From Cryptomeria japonica (lineage: Eukaryota > Streptophyta > Pinopsida > Cupressales > Cupressaceae): DNA of 64,000 bases. Shown here piece after piece: positions 48,250 to 60,047 of this stretch. The notes beneath the pieces were generated by a model. It made no database searches and had not been told where the DNA came from. It saw only the letters and a list, made by a program, of their open reading frames with translations. Each line of letters starts with the position of its first letter. Within the stretch, counting starts at the first letter, position 1. Both the position numbers and the translations under genes were made by a program. The stretch spans positions 558,275,136 to 558,339,135 of the forward strand of contig NC_081413.1 of assembly GCF_030272615.1 (NCBI RefSeq). Direction: 5' to 3'.

Positions 48250-50580
48250 ATGGCTGGTTATAGAGCTCATTTGCATTTATCTAACCGAGTACGTTCATAT
48301 CAGAGACCTCCTGGGACTGGCGACATGGTATTTTTCCAAATTTTTCCTCATTTTTTGCCTGTTTTTAGCTATTTTTCAAAAAAAATTCCATGATCAATTT
48401 TTGCATTGGATTACGCATTCTACTGTCGGTTTTTACACATAAGTGTTAACTGTACCGCAAACACTTTTATTGTTATGCATGCATCGTAAGTGTTACGCAT
48501 TAGCTTTAAACATACCACATTCGTTGATGTCTTTATGCATAAGTGTATATTGTAACGCATGCGCTCATTTCATTATGCTTTAGTTGTAAATGTCATGCAA
48601 GAGACATAATTGTACCGCACAAGTCATAACTATCACACATTCGTTGATTGTATAATTTTTGTCATGCATTTTGAAAATATTTTTTGATTTTCTTGATCCA
48701 GTATCTGATATTTTCAACATTTTTTGATTGCAAGAGAACATTGGAGTGTTATACTGCCGACAGAGCAGACCCAATGGACTTGATCTTCATACGGATTTAC
48801 TTGATGAGGAGATTGAGCATATCCGACAACTTGGTCTATATCATGTTTTACACTTGCCAGAGGTTACGTCCAACATGGCCATGATTACAGCTTTGATAGA
48901 GCGGTGGCACTCTGAGACTTGTTCTTTTCATCTTCCGACTAGTGAGGCATCCATCACATTAGAGGATTTATGGTGTATACTGCATATTCCGATCCATGGT
49001 GAGAGAGTTGTGTACGATCATGATGATGGCATTGCTGGGTTATGCACACTTTTTGAGTGCGAGATTCAAGACTTACAGATCACTGGTCATTATGACATCC
49101 CTTGGGCCCGATTAGACTATGATGACCTGACCATTGTGTTATGCAGTGTTGTCGATGGTTTACTAATACCTAACAGATGAGGTCATGGATTTCCAGTTGG
49201 ATGGGGCCAAGTGCTCCATGATATGATTGTTTATCGTTGATTGTATGTTTGGGGTCCTTGTCTTCTAGCCATGTTATACTATCAAATGCATGGTATTGTG
49301 TATCTTAGATATCATTCTATAAGTTGTGGTGTTACTTTGCTTCAAACATGGGCATGGGAGCATATTTCCATCACAAGGCATGTCATTCACATTGATTTGC
49401 AGCCTGGTGAGCCTTATTCTTTCAGGTACACAACAGGTATTAGACATAGGGGTTCCAAGAACACCTTGTACTGGAGACATCAGTTGGATATTTTGCAGCA
49501 TTTCATTTGGAGACCATACTTGGATTGCCTCGGTTGGCCCGATGATGCAGTGCACTTGCCTTTCTGTATATGTAGGACCGTTGAGACCCAATGGATCATT
49601 GAGATGTATCTTCCAGGGCGAGTTCTCAGATAGTTTGGTGAGGTGCAGGTGACACCTGTGGTTACCGCTTACTTTGCTTGAGTATCTCGTGAGGTTTCTG
49701 ATTGGGGTGTGTGTATAAAGCATCATGTTTCTTCTACTGAGTTTGATTCTCTACAACCATTGCTCTGGGGTTGGGGTAGAGGTGCAGCCGATCCAGGCAT
49801 GACAGTAGAGTATGATGCATGGTTCACTCGGCACAGGCCAATACCACTTACTGATCCTATTGTTCCTCTTACAGCACAACAGATTCGACATCCTAGACAA
49901 CGGTTGAGGATAGACGCAGGAGAGGGGAGCCAGAGGAGGAGGAGAGGGTGGAGCTGATGGAGGAGGTGGTGGAGATGGGGGAGGAGGTGAGGGAGGAGAG
50001 GGAGGTGAGGGAGATGAGGATGTAGACATTGGTGGAGACACCAAGTCTATTAGCAGTGAGGGTGGGGATGATGATGATGATATGCCAGAGTTGGAGGATG
50101 TGCTTGCCGCAGAGGGTGGGATAGGATAGGTTGGTGAGGGGGATGAGCTACAAACTCTTAGAGCGTGGGTCTAGAGCTTGGAGGATGAGGTCACTAGACA
50201 AGATGTCGAGCGAGAGACCTATCGTGCAGATTATGGTGCCCTTGATGCTGAGAGAGACCATCTCCAGAGGGAGAGAGATGAGGTAGTGCAACGATGTCAT
50301 ATCACTATGGATGCCTTTGATAAGATTTTTAGAGCAGATACTGATGCGCGTGACTAGGCAAAGAGATACTTCACTGTTGCGCAAGAGGCTATTTATTATA
50401 GACATGGCATATGAGAGAACCATCCCTAAGGGTCAGAGAGAAACTAGCTTCAGTGCGTTCATGGGGAGGAGATTGAGTAGATCTACTTCACGAAAGACTA
50501 GCACTAGTGGTGTTATGGGACCACCTCGACATCCTGGGGCAAGATCTAGTGGACAGGATCCACCTGTTGACAGAGGCAGT
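48250..50580 (+). pseudogene. Plant mobile domain (PMD, MAIN/MAIL-like) gene, decayed
   Basis: A first exon is likely at 48250-48327 (starts MAGYRAHLHLSNRVRSYQRP, ends at donor ATG|GTATTT). The PMD core follows from about 48700 in one frame: LDEEIEHIRQLGLYHVLHLP, ALIERWHSETCSFHLPTSEA, LEDLWCILHIPIHGERVVYD, LLQTWAWEHISI, WRPYLDCLGWPDD and VEYDAWFTRHRPIPLTDP. These match the retrotransposon/MULE-associated 'aminotransferase-like, plant mobile domain' family (PF10536), including the WAWER-type motif. In-frame stops lie at 49178, 49238, 49631 and 49679, with a frame slip near 48780. A Gly/Asp/Glu-rich segment (around 49950-50130) and a coiled-coil-like tail (LDAERDHLQRERDEVVQR) follow. Such proteins occur both in transposons and as host silencing or meristem factors; the decay suggests a transposon copy. 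Confidence 0.8.
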
Positions 50581-50986
50581 GTTGGTCAATCATGTTATCT
50601 GAGCCTTCGGGCTTATTTATTGTATTCACACACATTATCATTTTTGAGTTATATATATGATATGTGGGTTTTGATAGTGGTCTATTTATGTTTTGCCTCT
50701 CATGTATGCCTATATGATGCTATGAGTTTTTGTGATGCAAAGCTATTTGATTCAATATGATTCTGAGTGTAATGATACTACATGTTATGTATTATGATGC
50801 CAATGAAATCTATATGAATATAAATGAACCTATAATGAATGCAATGGAATGTATATGAATGCAATGAATCTATAATGAATGCTTTTGTATGATAATGGTT
50901 GAACGAATTTTAACTCAGATACACCATGAAGAAATGTTAGTTAGATGATAGATAGAGAAATTGATGATAGAATGAAATTGAAATAA
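50581..50986. other. Downstream sequence with short repeats
   Basis: ATGAATGCAATG / CTATAATGAATGC words recur between 50780 and 50890. No gene. Confidence 0.5.
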
Positions 50987-51150
50987 TCACGAACCTGTGT
51001 CACATATTTTATTGCGTCAATATATATTCATCAGTGAGCCTTATTATTAAACAATGAAGCTTAGCACATCACGAACCTATGTCACATATTTTATTGCATC
51101 AATATATATTCATCATTGAGCCTTATTATTAAACAATGAAGCTTAGCACA
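50987..51150. repeat. 82 bp tandem duplication
   Basis: Copies at 50987-51068 and 51069-51150 both begin TCACGAACCT.TGTCACATATTTTATTGC and end AACAATGAAGCTTAGCACA, with only three visible differences. Confidence 0.9.
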
Positions 51151-53058
51151 TCAGGGTATAAGGAACCAAGATGCAAAGGTATCTCATTGTAGAAACAAAC
51201 ACGTAGCTGACAAGGAGTGAACCCTCCATTCTGGGAATTACGCTAGGGGTCAAGGTATGTGTGGCATCTAATAGTTGGAAGCTCCTATCACAAACACCCA
51301 CTAGAGCAATTTCCCTAGAATTTCATCGGTTCACACCACAAACAGCAAAAAAAGAAAAAGATAATGCCCATCATAGCTCCTCTAGTCACTTGTGGACATC
51401 CTTGAGTAGCATAGGAACAATATCTATCGCCAAATGATAAAAAGATAAAGATTGACCCAGACAAAATTCAGTAGCTATACTGACCTTGTGCCTTTGTTCT
51501 CAGTTGCTTGATGTGATGGTTGATAATGTCTGATCTCAGAAAGTTTTGGACCCCGTTTAAGACTGACCTGTTTGATTTCGAGTGTATCCTCTTCTGTTTA
51601 AGACAAGGTAATGATCACTTTGATATGGATATGATACGATTGATAAGATAGTTTGATTAGTCGATTGCAGATGTTTGACTGGATAGTCGTATCCTTTGTT
51701 AACTTTGTGCGAAGTGTTTGCTGGATATCTGCTAGGTATTTGTTTCTCACAAGACATTTTATTGCAAGTTTTTTGATTGATTGATTTTCGATTTTCAGTT
51801 CTTTTCCAAGAGCTTTTTCAATGTTTTTGGATTATGTAGATCGATATTTGAATGTTTTTGATTGATTTTTTTAGGACATTTTACAAATGTTTTTGATATT
51901 TTTGAGTTTTCCACATTTGAATGTTTTTGGATGATTTTTTCAAGACTTTATATGGATGTTTTTGGTATTTTTGAGTTTTCATTGATTTTGGATTTTGAGT
52001 TTTTCACTATTTTTGGATTTTTTCAGGACTTTATCCGATTTTTAGGATTTTTTTCAGTTATGCCCCCAGTGTGTAGACGTGTATGACATGATGATCTGTA
52101 GAATGCATGTGGAGACAAATGAATTTTTGACATGACCTATGTGAATGCAACATGCATGATGAAGATGCATTTCCTATTTGAACAAGGTTGACTGTGTTTG
52201 TTTTAGCATTTGTAATACACCAATTGACTTGGAGGTGCAAAACGTTTCATAGATAAGTGGTCAATTGATCTGTAAGGCCCTCTAGAACATTCATCTCAAC
52301 ACACTTAGTGATTAGGATTTACAAATGGAGACGTGGAAAACTTCCCCATTGGTTCTTGAAACTTTGATCTTCTTTTGGCCATGTGTGTACAGATGAGTTA
52401 ATTCCTTCTCTTGTGTTCACTAAAGATTCTTAGCATCCTATAAGACTAGCTACATGGATTATCCTAACTTCAAAAGCATCTCGAATAGAGCCTTGTTGCC
52501 AGCAAGCCTAGAGAGCTTCGATGAGGTTATAGACTATAATTTCTCAAATATTGCTCCATTGCCAATAGGCGTTCATAGCCTTGATGGAGTTACTTACATG
52601 TTCCCATAGTCAAGCTTTTTGTCACACTTGCATGCATGATATTTTAGTTATATATCATTGCTCTTTTGCCTTGAGATGGATATTTGGCATAACTCTTTTT
52701 CTTTTTCTTTTCTTGCCTTGACTTGTAAGTAATGAAACCTACTTGGGTGTGACAATTACAGTGACGTTGAAGTAAATTTTAGATTTTTCACTAGTCATAT
52801 GATCAACTAGGTGTCTAGAATGAATTAGATATTTATTGTGTTTGAGATATAGCAATTGATATATTTGGGGTTAACAAGTCTCAAATAGTGAAATCACTAC
52901 CCAACCATAAGTAAAGCGTTATCACAGGGTAATGTTAAAAATGAATGACCTTAGGACCTCATAGACTTCATGTCCGAATATCTGAGAAAGGAGATAACCC
53001 TTGTTTCTCTTGAATGCAAACGGATTATAAAATTGAACAATTGCCTTGTTTTATTGAT
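51151..53058. other. Spacer with T-rich degenerate repeats
   Basis: Between about 51770 and 52060, GAATGTTTTTG(G/A)T, TTTTTGAGTTTTC and TTTTTAGGA words recur in a T-rich stretch; the frame over it is Phe-rich and incidental. TATGCCCCCAGTGTGTAGACG at about 52059 resembles retroelement text. It could contain the 3' end of the Tat element, but no LTR partner was found. Confidence 0.45.
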
Positions 53059-53063
53059 GCTGC

Positions 53064-54326
53064 TGTAGCGTCCTAAAATTGCGACACTTGCAATTTTCGA
53101 CTGCATTTTGGTCTTCACGATGGCGACGCAACACGCAACCTGAATGGAGACCCCGAAACCTGTTTATGACACTAAAATTGCATTTTCTTGCACCCTGGCC
53201 TGAACCTCCTTTGCACCCTGCTGTCCCGGGAGGTGGGACCAGAGCGCCCAGCGCCCTGGTCCTTCAGGACCAGGGCGCCCAGTGCCTTGGTCCCCCAGGA
53301 CCAGGGCGCCCAGCGCCCTGGTCCCTGGTCCTATTTTGGGCTCGGTCTCCTATGGGGTCTTGGGTCTTTTTGTTTGCAAATTGGAAAATTAACTTTCCTG
53401 GTCGGCCTAAGGTCGGGAAAATCAGTCTTATAACCCTAATTGGCAAGTATATAAACTACATTTTCCTCTCTCATTGGGAGATATACAAAGATGATGGAAA
53501 AAGCATGGAAACTATACTCAAACATTCAAGCATTCCTTCAAGCAATTGATCATTCCAAGTCTCCATTCAAGGCTAAGTGTTGCATTCAAGACAAGGATTC
53601 AACCATTGAAGAGGAGATCACATACTACAACATACAACATACAACAAACAACAACATCTATACCTTCGCACATAAGGATACAAACATCCTTACAACAAGG
53701 TATTAGTACTTGTTTTACATTACAGACATTTACATTTACAACAATTTCTCATTTCTTGGTTAATTCCAAAACCGGGGTTTGACCTAAAGGCAAACCCCTA
53801 ATCCCTAACCCCCCAATCGTCTTCGCTTTTCTGTGTGTAGGTTGCAGGTACGCGGCTGAAATTGAAGATCTGGAATCCTTGTGCAGAGACGAACAGATCC
53901 CCCTTCGTTTCGCGGATTTTTCGGAGGACTGTGGCGCCGGGCGCCATCGTCCCGTCAACTTTTGCTCAAATTTGCAGGACAGCGCCGTATCAACATTTTA
54001 CTGCTAATTCCAGGTCCGCAGCTTCATCCTATATCCCTATCTCAGTTTATAAGCGAATCTTTCTCACTTTCTATGCATTCCTAGCTTAATTCTCTTATCA
54101 ACATTCTTTACAAAAGAGGGTAGCCTTGTTGTCTTAACCCTTGAAACGCATTTAGCATCCAATCTTGCATTGCGTGGGATTGGATCTTGTGGGTTTCAAC
54201 CCCTCTTTTGAATGTAAAGTCTCTCCCTTAAGTGAAAACCATCAACCCTAGCAACCTCCCTTCTCTCTCCTTGGAGTTGGAAGAGGGGAGAGCAACTAGG
54301 GTTCGATTGCGATTTTCCGCTTTACA
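53064..54326 (+). mobile_element. Solo LTR, 1263 bp, perfect 5 bp TSD GCTGC
   Basis: Begins TGTAGCGTCCTAAAATTGCG and ends CGCTTTACA. GCTGC occurs directly before (53059-53063) and after (54327-54331). There is no interior or second copy, so it is a solo LTR. Orientation + follows the related LTRs (32933, 36694), which share the CCGGGGTTTGACCTAA...CAAACCCCTAA block (about 53770-53800). It contains a GC-rich hairpin minisatellite at 53236-53330. It sits just beyond the 3' end of the Tat pol gene, so it was probably inserted into that element. Confidence 0.9.
53236..53330. repeat. GC-rich 31 bp palindromic minisatellite
   Basis: About three units of CGCCCAG.GCC.TGGTCC....AGGACCAGGG at 31 bp spacing. 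At 53298-53324 the arms GGACCAGGGCGC and GCGCCCTGGTCC are perfect 12 bp complements around a CCA loop; the neighbouring units can form similar, slightly imperfect stems. GC content is far above the surroundings. Confidence 0.9.
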
Positions 54327-54387
54327 GCTGCTATATGAAAATTTGGAATTTTCGAGAATGTGATGCATTTGAAAAGAAACTATATGT

Positions 54388-55530
54388 AATGCAATGTAGA
54401 AAGTAAAACCTAAACTACACAACCCTTAGGTATAAAATCTTTTAAGGTGCATGTTGTTCATAGGGTTAGAGTGTGGATCTCCCTCCATGGTAGCCAAATT
54501 ATATGCCCCATTGCCTATAACCCTTGTTATGATGAAAGGACCTAGCTAGTTAGGTTCGAATTTCCCTAGCCTTTCTCATTCTGCTAGGTTCCTTTGATTC
54601 TCTTTAAAGACTAGATCTGCCACTTCAAAAGCTTGTGAGTGGACTCTTTTATTATAACTTTGTCTCAGTCTGTTTTGATATCCTTGTAGATGCTTGAATG
54701 TTGTTTGTCTTTTTTCATCAAGGGTTTTGAGTTCTTGTAACCTTGCCACCCTGTAGTCTTCATCTGATATGATGTTCTGTAAGGAAACCCTTAGAGATAG
54801 TATTTCTACTTCAATGGGGAGTATTGCTTCTGTAGCATAAACCAAGGAATATGGTGTTGCTCTTGTAGGTGTGAGTACTCCTATTCTGTAGGCCCAAAGA
54901 GCGAGATTTAACTGGAGATGCCAGTCTCATCCTGTGTCAGTGACAACCTTCTTGAGAATTTTCGATATTGTTTTATTTGTAGCCTCTACTTGTCCGTTGC
55001 TTTGTGGGTAGTATGGTGTGGCAAATCTTTGTTGTATGTGAAACTTGTCACATAATTCCTTCACTTCCTGGTTTTTAAATGGATGTCCATTATCTGTTAC
55101 AAAGCACATTGGAACTCCGTATATGCATATAATATAGTTGAGCATGAATTTTGATATATGCTTTCCAATATTCTATGTAAGAGGAACTGCCTCAACCTAT
55201 TTGGTAAAGTACTCTGTTGCTGTTAATATGAACTTGTGTCCATTGGAAGAAGTAGGGTTGATTTTACCCACTAGATATAATCCCCATTGTGAAAATGGCC
55301 ATGGCGATGTAATGGGTTGAAGATCTTGTGCTGGTGCATGAATGAGATCTCCATGCATTTGGCATTGTTTACATTTCTGTACATATTTGTAAGCATCTTT
55401 TTCCATGGTTGGCTAGTAATAACCTCGTTCTCAACAATTTCTTTGACAATGGTGGACCACTTTGGTGAGCCCCACAAATTCCATCATGGACTTCCTTTAA
55501 AGCAAGGTGTGCTTCATTCTCATCAAGACA
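54388..55530 (-). pseudogene. Tat element integrase
   Basis: On the minus strand a zinc-binding region (VHDGICGAHQS, then KCKQCQMHGD) is followed by the catalytic core. The first segment reads WGLYLVGKINP, so the expected Asp of WG.D is Tyr. The second Asp (VTDNGHPF) and the Glu (SNGQVEATNK) of the DDE triad remain. Then come WAYR and MVYATEAILPIEVEI. The end has the usual LGPFIITRVIGNGAYNL and MEGDPH.NP.N..HLKRFY segments up to about 54425. Stops occur near 55190, 54925 and 54575. Integrase would insert the cDNA; this copy could not. Confidence 0.85.
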
Positions 55531-56190
55531 TCAGAGAAGAGTTCCATTGAAGCCTTTTCTGTACAAAGTATCATCTATAATGATATATCTAGATGCTTGA
55601 CGAATAAATGTCTTCTTTTGATTCCTGGACAAATTCGGTGACATGTATTGAGTGTGTAAATATGTATATATCTCTTTGTACCAAGGTGATTGTGGACCTA
55701 CAATTATACACAAATGTTCTGCTGAAAGAGTCTCATAAGCCAGTAGCATCAACTGTTCTATGATAAACTTAGACTGAGTTTCATTAGTAGGCATATTGAT
55801 TAGAGATCCTATGGTAGCCATTGCATCTGCTGCCTTGTTTTGTATCCTTGGGATTTGTTCAAAGGCGATTTTGCTGAAGTGCTCTTTGTAATCTTCCACT
55901 AGCTTCTTATAAGGCATGATTTTGTCATCCTTCATGTTGTAATCATCATTGACCTAGTTTACAATCAACTGTGAATCACCATAGACCTGTAATTCTTGTA
56001 TTCTCCACTGTATAGTTGTATGAAGTCCTATGAGGAGAGCTTCATATTTGGCTATATTATTTGTGCATGGAAAATTTATCCTAAATGATTTAGGTATAGA
56101 ATCCCCCTTGAGGAGTAATGAAGAGAATCCCTGCTCGAGATCTATGACTTGTATATGACCCATCAAATTATAATTTCCACATTAGGGATG
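55531..56190 (-). pseudogene. Tat element second (additional) RNase H domain
   Basis: After the first RNase H comes FDGSYTSHRSRAGILFITPQ (first catalytic Asp), preceded by a stop that replaces the codon before FDG. After a frame slip follow CTNNIAKYEALLIGL (Glu), VYGDSQLIVN (Asp) and IPRIQNKAADAMATIGSL (last Asp). This archaeal-type RNase H between RNase H and integrase is characteristic of Tat elements. A linker (SPWYKEIYTYLHTQYMSP; IIDDTLYRKGFNGTLL) leads to integrase. Confidence 0.8.
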
Positions 56191-57571
56191 TTGTCAATGT
56201 AAATAGTTTTTCATCTGGAAAGTCTATGAGTAATGGATGACTGTCTTGTAAAGGAGCCTTTGCTAACTGATCTGCTATGATTTTTCCTTTAATGACCTTT
56301 CTGTCTATGTACTCTATGTCAAACTCACTCAAGATCATGACCCACTTAGCTAATCGCCCGGTCAATGTTGCTCTGCTTAATAGGTACTTGAGTGGATCAA
56401 AGCGTGCAATGAGTTGTACCTTATGACTTAGCATGTATTGTCTGAGCTTTTGGGATGCAAAGATTACTGCTAAACATGCTTGTTCTATAGGCGTATAATT
56501 AAGCTCATAGCCAATCAGAGTCTTACTTATATAATAAATGGCTCTTTCTTTTCCTTTGTCATCGTGTTGTGCTAGCAGAGCTCCTAGAGCTGAGTTTGTT
56601 GCTGATATGTATAACAATAGAGGTTTTCTTGGAGTAGGTGATACTAACACTGGTGTGTTTACAAGACAATCTTTCAAAGTTTGGAAGGTTTCCTGGCATT
56701 GTTCTGTCCATTTAAAAGTAACTCCTTTCTTGAGTAAATGATGGAATGGGTGGCACTTATTTGCCAATTGTGCTATGAATCTCCTTATGGATTGCAGTCT
56801 TCCTTGTAACCCTCTGAGTTGTTTAAGTGTTGACGGAGGTGGCATATCAATGATTGCTTTGACCTTGGTATGGTCTACTTCAATTCCTCTATTTGATACT
56901 ACGAACCCTAACAGTTTACCTGCTGTTACACCGAGCACACACTTCTTCAGGTTTAATCTGACATTATACTGCTCCAATCGATCAAATATATGTGCAAGGA
57001 CCGTGAGGTGACCTTCTCTTGTTTGTGATTTGGCCAATATGTCATCCACATAATCTTCCATTATGTTGTGGATCATGTCATGAAATAACGTTGTCATAGC
57101 TCTTTGGTATGTTGCTCCGACATTTTTAAGACCAAATGGCATCACATTCCAATAGTATGCTCCCCATGGGCATGTAAAGACCATTTTATGTTGATCTTCT
57201 GGTGCAATTTTAATATGGTTATATCCTAAGAAACCATCCATTAAGGATAGCATTTTTTTTCCAGTTGTTAGGTCAACAATCATATCGATATTGGGTATCG
57301 AGAAGTCATCCTTAGGACAAGCTTTATTTAGATCCCAAAAGTCTGTACAGATTCTTATTCCTCATGTGAGCTTAGTAATAGGTACCAGGTTGGATATCCA
57401 TTCCGCATAATCAATAGGTCTTATGAAGCCTGCATCCAGCGACTTTTGTAGTTCTATTTTAACCAATAATGCAATACTTGGATGCAATTTTCTCAATTTT
57501 TGCTTGTAAGGTTTAACTCCTGGTATTAGAGGTAAATGATGCAACACTAACTTAGGGTCTAAGCCTGACAT
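56168..57571 (-). pseudogene. Tat element reverse transcriptase and first RNase H
   Basis: This is the longest surviving pol piece (371 codons open at 56168-57283, plus 57362-57571 upstream). RT begins GLDPKLVLHHLPLIPGVKP, then a stop near 57360, DLNKACPKDDFSIPNID, LSLMDGFLGYNHIKIAP, MPFGLKNVGATYQRAM and the catalytic YVDDILAKS. The RNase H part has FKWTEQCQETFQTLKDCL, YISKTL and LAKWVMILSEFDIEYIDRK. Catalytic Asp residues of RT are present. Only the stop and a short shift near 57290-57360 break the RT fingers. Confidence 0.9.
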
Positions 57572-58984
57572 ATCTGAATAGGACTAAGAAAAATTCTTAG
57601 GTCATTGCTTGAAAAAATGAATGAATCTATCTTTTTCTTCTTTGCTTAGTGATTTTGCCAGATGGATGTTATGTACAACCTCCCCTTCTGCTATGTTTAC
57701 TTCCTCTATTTCTTCTATAAGCAATGTTGAGCTTTCTCTTTCCATAGGAAGATTACCCAAGTCATTCTTGCCATTCTGGGTGGTTTGATCCTTATCTTCT
57801 GGTGTAGAAGCACTTTCTTCTCCAATGTATGTTGTTCTATCTAGGTCTACAACAAACCCTGCTTTGTGATCTCCTTATGGAAATCCCTCTCCGACTTCAA
57901 GAAATTCTGAGATTGCTTTGTTGTTTTCAAACCAGTCCAGTGTTGGTTTTCCTTCTTTCCCCCAATCAATCAAGTGTGAATGTAAAAGAGGTAAATCATT
58001 ATGAGACTCTGATAACATGAAGAGTTGATTGTTTGAATGACATTGTGTATTTTCATCCTGTATAAGCCTTATTTGGTTCCTTGATATTACACTTTCTGTT
58101 GGGCTAGAATCATGTAATGATAAGAATTCATAGTCATGAGAGTTTGTCTCACTTTCAATATATGTTTCATCATGTGAGCTATCATCACTTATTTCTTCTT
58201 GTTCCTACCTTTGATTCTGGTGTAGATTGTCTGGTCTTCTGTGTACATCAGTTACCCTTCTTAAACCTGGTATACACCTTTGCAACCTCTCTTCATCTGA
58301 TTCATTTGGTTGAGCTTGAGTCGTTTCTCGTGGTAGAAGTAGTGACAATAACCATGAGTGAGATTTAGGTGGTGGTGGTAACCCTGCATCTATTGCTACA
58401 TTAGCCTATACTATTGTGTCAATCACTGCATCATTTTTTAACTCAGTGGTAGGTTCTCGCAATAGTTGTCTCATGTCTTCTCCATTTGATCCTGCACTAG
58501 GTGATGTGGGTACCTAATTACTTGTTTGTGATGAAGATGGGAGCACCTGCGTGGACAAATCCCTTTGTGATATGTAGTCTGACGGTTTTCTTGGTCGATC
58601 TAGTATATCAAGGGTATGTTGTCTTGCTTCTATGATATGTTGTACATGCTTATATCCCAATCCTTGATTTCCTAGATTATCATTAGGAACAATAGGTTCT
58701 AGCCTTCCTTGTTTCTGTAACCCCAGGCCTATGGTACCATCATATCCATGTCTTTGGAGTATTTTGAATCCATTTCCATACTGATCTGTGTGTATTCTGG
58801 GTATTGTCATGTGATCTTCTTCTCTATATATCCAATGGTTAACATCTTCATTCAAGGGTTCTTCTTGTAAGTCACCCCATCTAATGAAAGAACACGAGTC
58901 TGTGTATCTGACAATTTCTTTTCCTTTGTCTTGCTTTTTTACTGTATTGTGAGGTTTCCCAAAAGACTTAGGAGAAAGAGACAA
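57572..58984 (-). pseudogene. Tat element linker with G-patch-like domain
   Basis: Directly after the protease stop (TAG at 58987-58985) the same frame continues. At about 58820-58660 it holds GFKILQRHGYDGTIGLG, LQKQGRLEPI and GNQGLGYK. This is the glycine spacing of a G-patch ('G..lL...Gy..G.GLG....G...pi'), an RNA-binding or helicase-activating module. A variable acidic linker with stops follows, ending KEEKDRFIHFFKQ and SYSDMSGLDP, the usual lead-in to RT in this lineage. Confidence 0.7.
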
Positions 58985-59990
58985 CTATTTCCCACTTAAA
59001 TTATTTGCAATAGAATACTCTCCACAACCAATATCTTTTATTTGTAAGGAGGATATTGTAGGCATATCCTTTTTTGTTTCTATTATTTTTAATGCCTCCA
59101 ATTGTGTAGTGATGGGTGTTGCTTGATTGATAGGTACCTGATTATCCACACTTTCTTTCAAGTAATTGCAATTTTGGAAGGGATTTAGATCACCCCTTAT
59201 GGTGATTTCAATACCATTGTATGGGAATTTGACACATTGATGAAATGTGGATGGTACTGGTTGCATGGTGTGGATCCATGGGTGACCCAATAACATGTTA
59301 TATCCTAGTTCCCTGTCCAAGATTTGAAAAGTGACCTCTGTTGTTATGGGTCCTACTTGTACAGGTAGTGTTACAATGCCTTTTATTGGACGTTCTTCAT
59401 CATCATATGCCTTGATATTTATCCTCTTGGAAGCATCAGTATGAAGTTCAGAATATCCTAGTGCCTTAACTAGCTTTAAAGTGCAAATGTTGAGACCAGC
59501 TCCTCCATCTATGAGTACTCTTCTGATTCTTCTCTTATGAACATAAGCTTCCAGATGTAGTGGTTCATTATGAAGTAGTCTATCTCTAGGGATATCTTGT
59601 TCTATGAATGCAATACATGTGCCTCGTGTCAAATTCCCTACCATAGACTGGAAGGCATTTTCGTCTATATCTCTATCCACTACTGAATCTTGAAGTGCTT
59701 TATCCAGTATAGCTCTGTGAGTGGGTAAAATACGCAATAGTTCGAATAATGATATATGTGCTGGAGTTTTCTTAAGTTGCTCAACAACATTGTAAGTCCC
59801 TACTGCTGGTGGATGATTTGGGGGTATCCCTTGTAAAGTTACTTTTGATCTGCGAGTAACCACTACACAGTCTCTGTCTTTGGGAGTTATGATGATTGTA
59901 GCGACTGTATTTTTCAGTATTATAAGCTGTTTTATCAAGATTTATATTAGATCCCTCTTCATAGTCTTTATGTGAATGTTTTACATCCAT
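58985..59990 (-). pseudogene. Tat element aspartic protease
   Basis: A 317-codon open frame (59938-58985). N-terminal ISLFELLRILPTHRAILDKAL is the conserved Tat pre-protease helix. The active-site segment is RRVLIDGGAGLNICTLKL, with D-G-G in place of DTG/DSG, typical for this lineage. LPVQVGPITTEVTFQIL and YNMLLGHPWIHTMQPVPSTF follow. Gag and protease are in different frames, joined by a slip near 59930-59990. Confidence 0.8.
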
Positions 59991-60047
59991 AATGTGTTCT
60001 ATGATTTCATCTTCAAACCATCCTGAGTGATATGGTTGATCATGCCC

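Noticed and set aside
53079-53549. 156-codon Pro/Gly-rich frame
   Set aside because: It covers the GC-rich minisatellite within the solo LTR.
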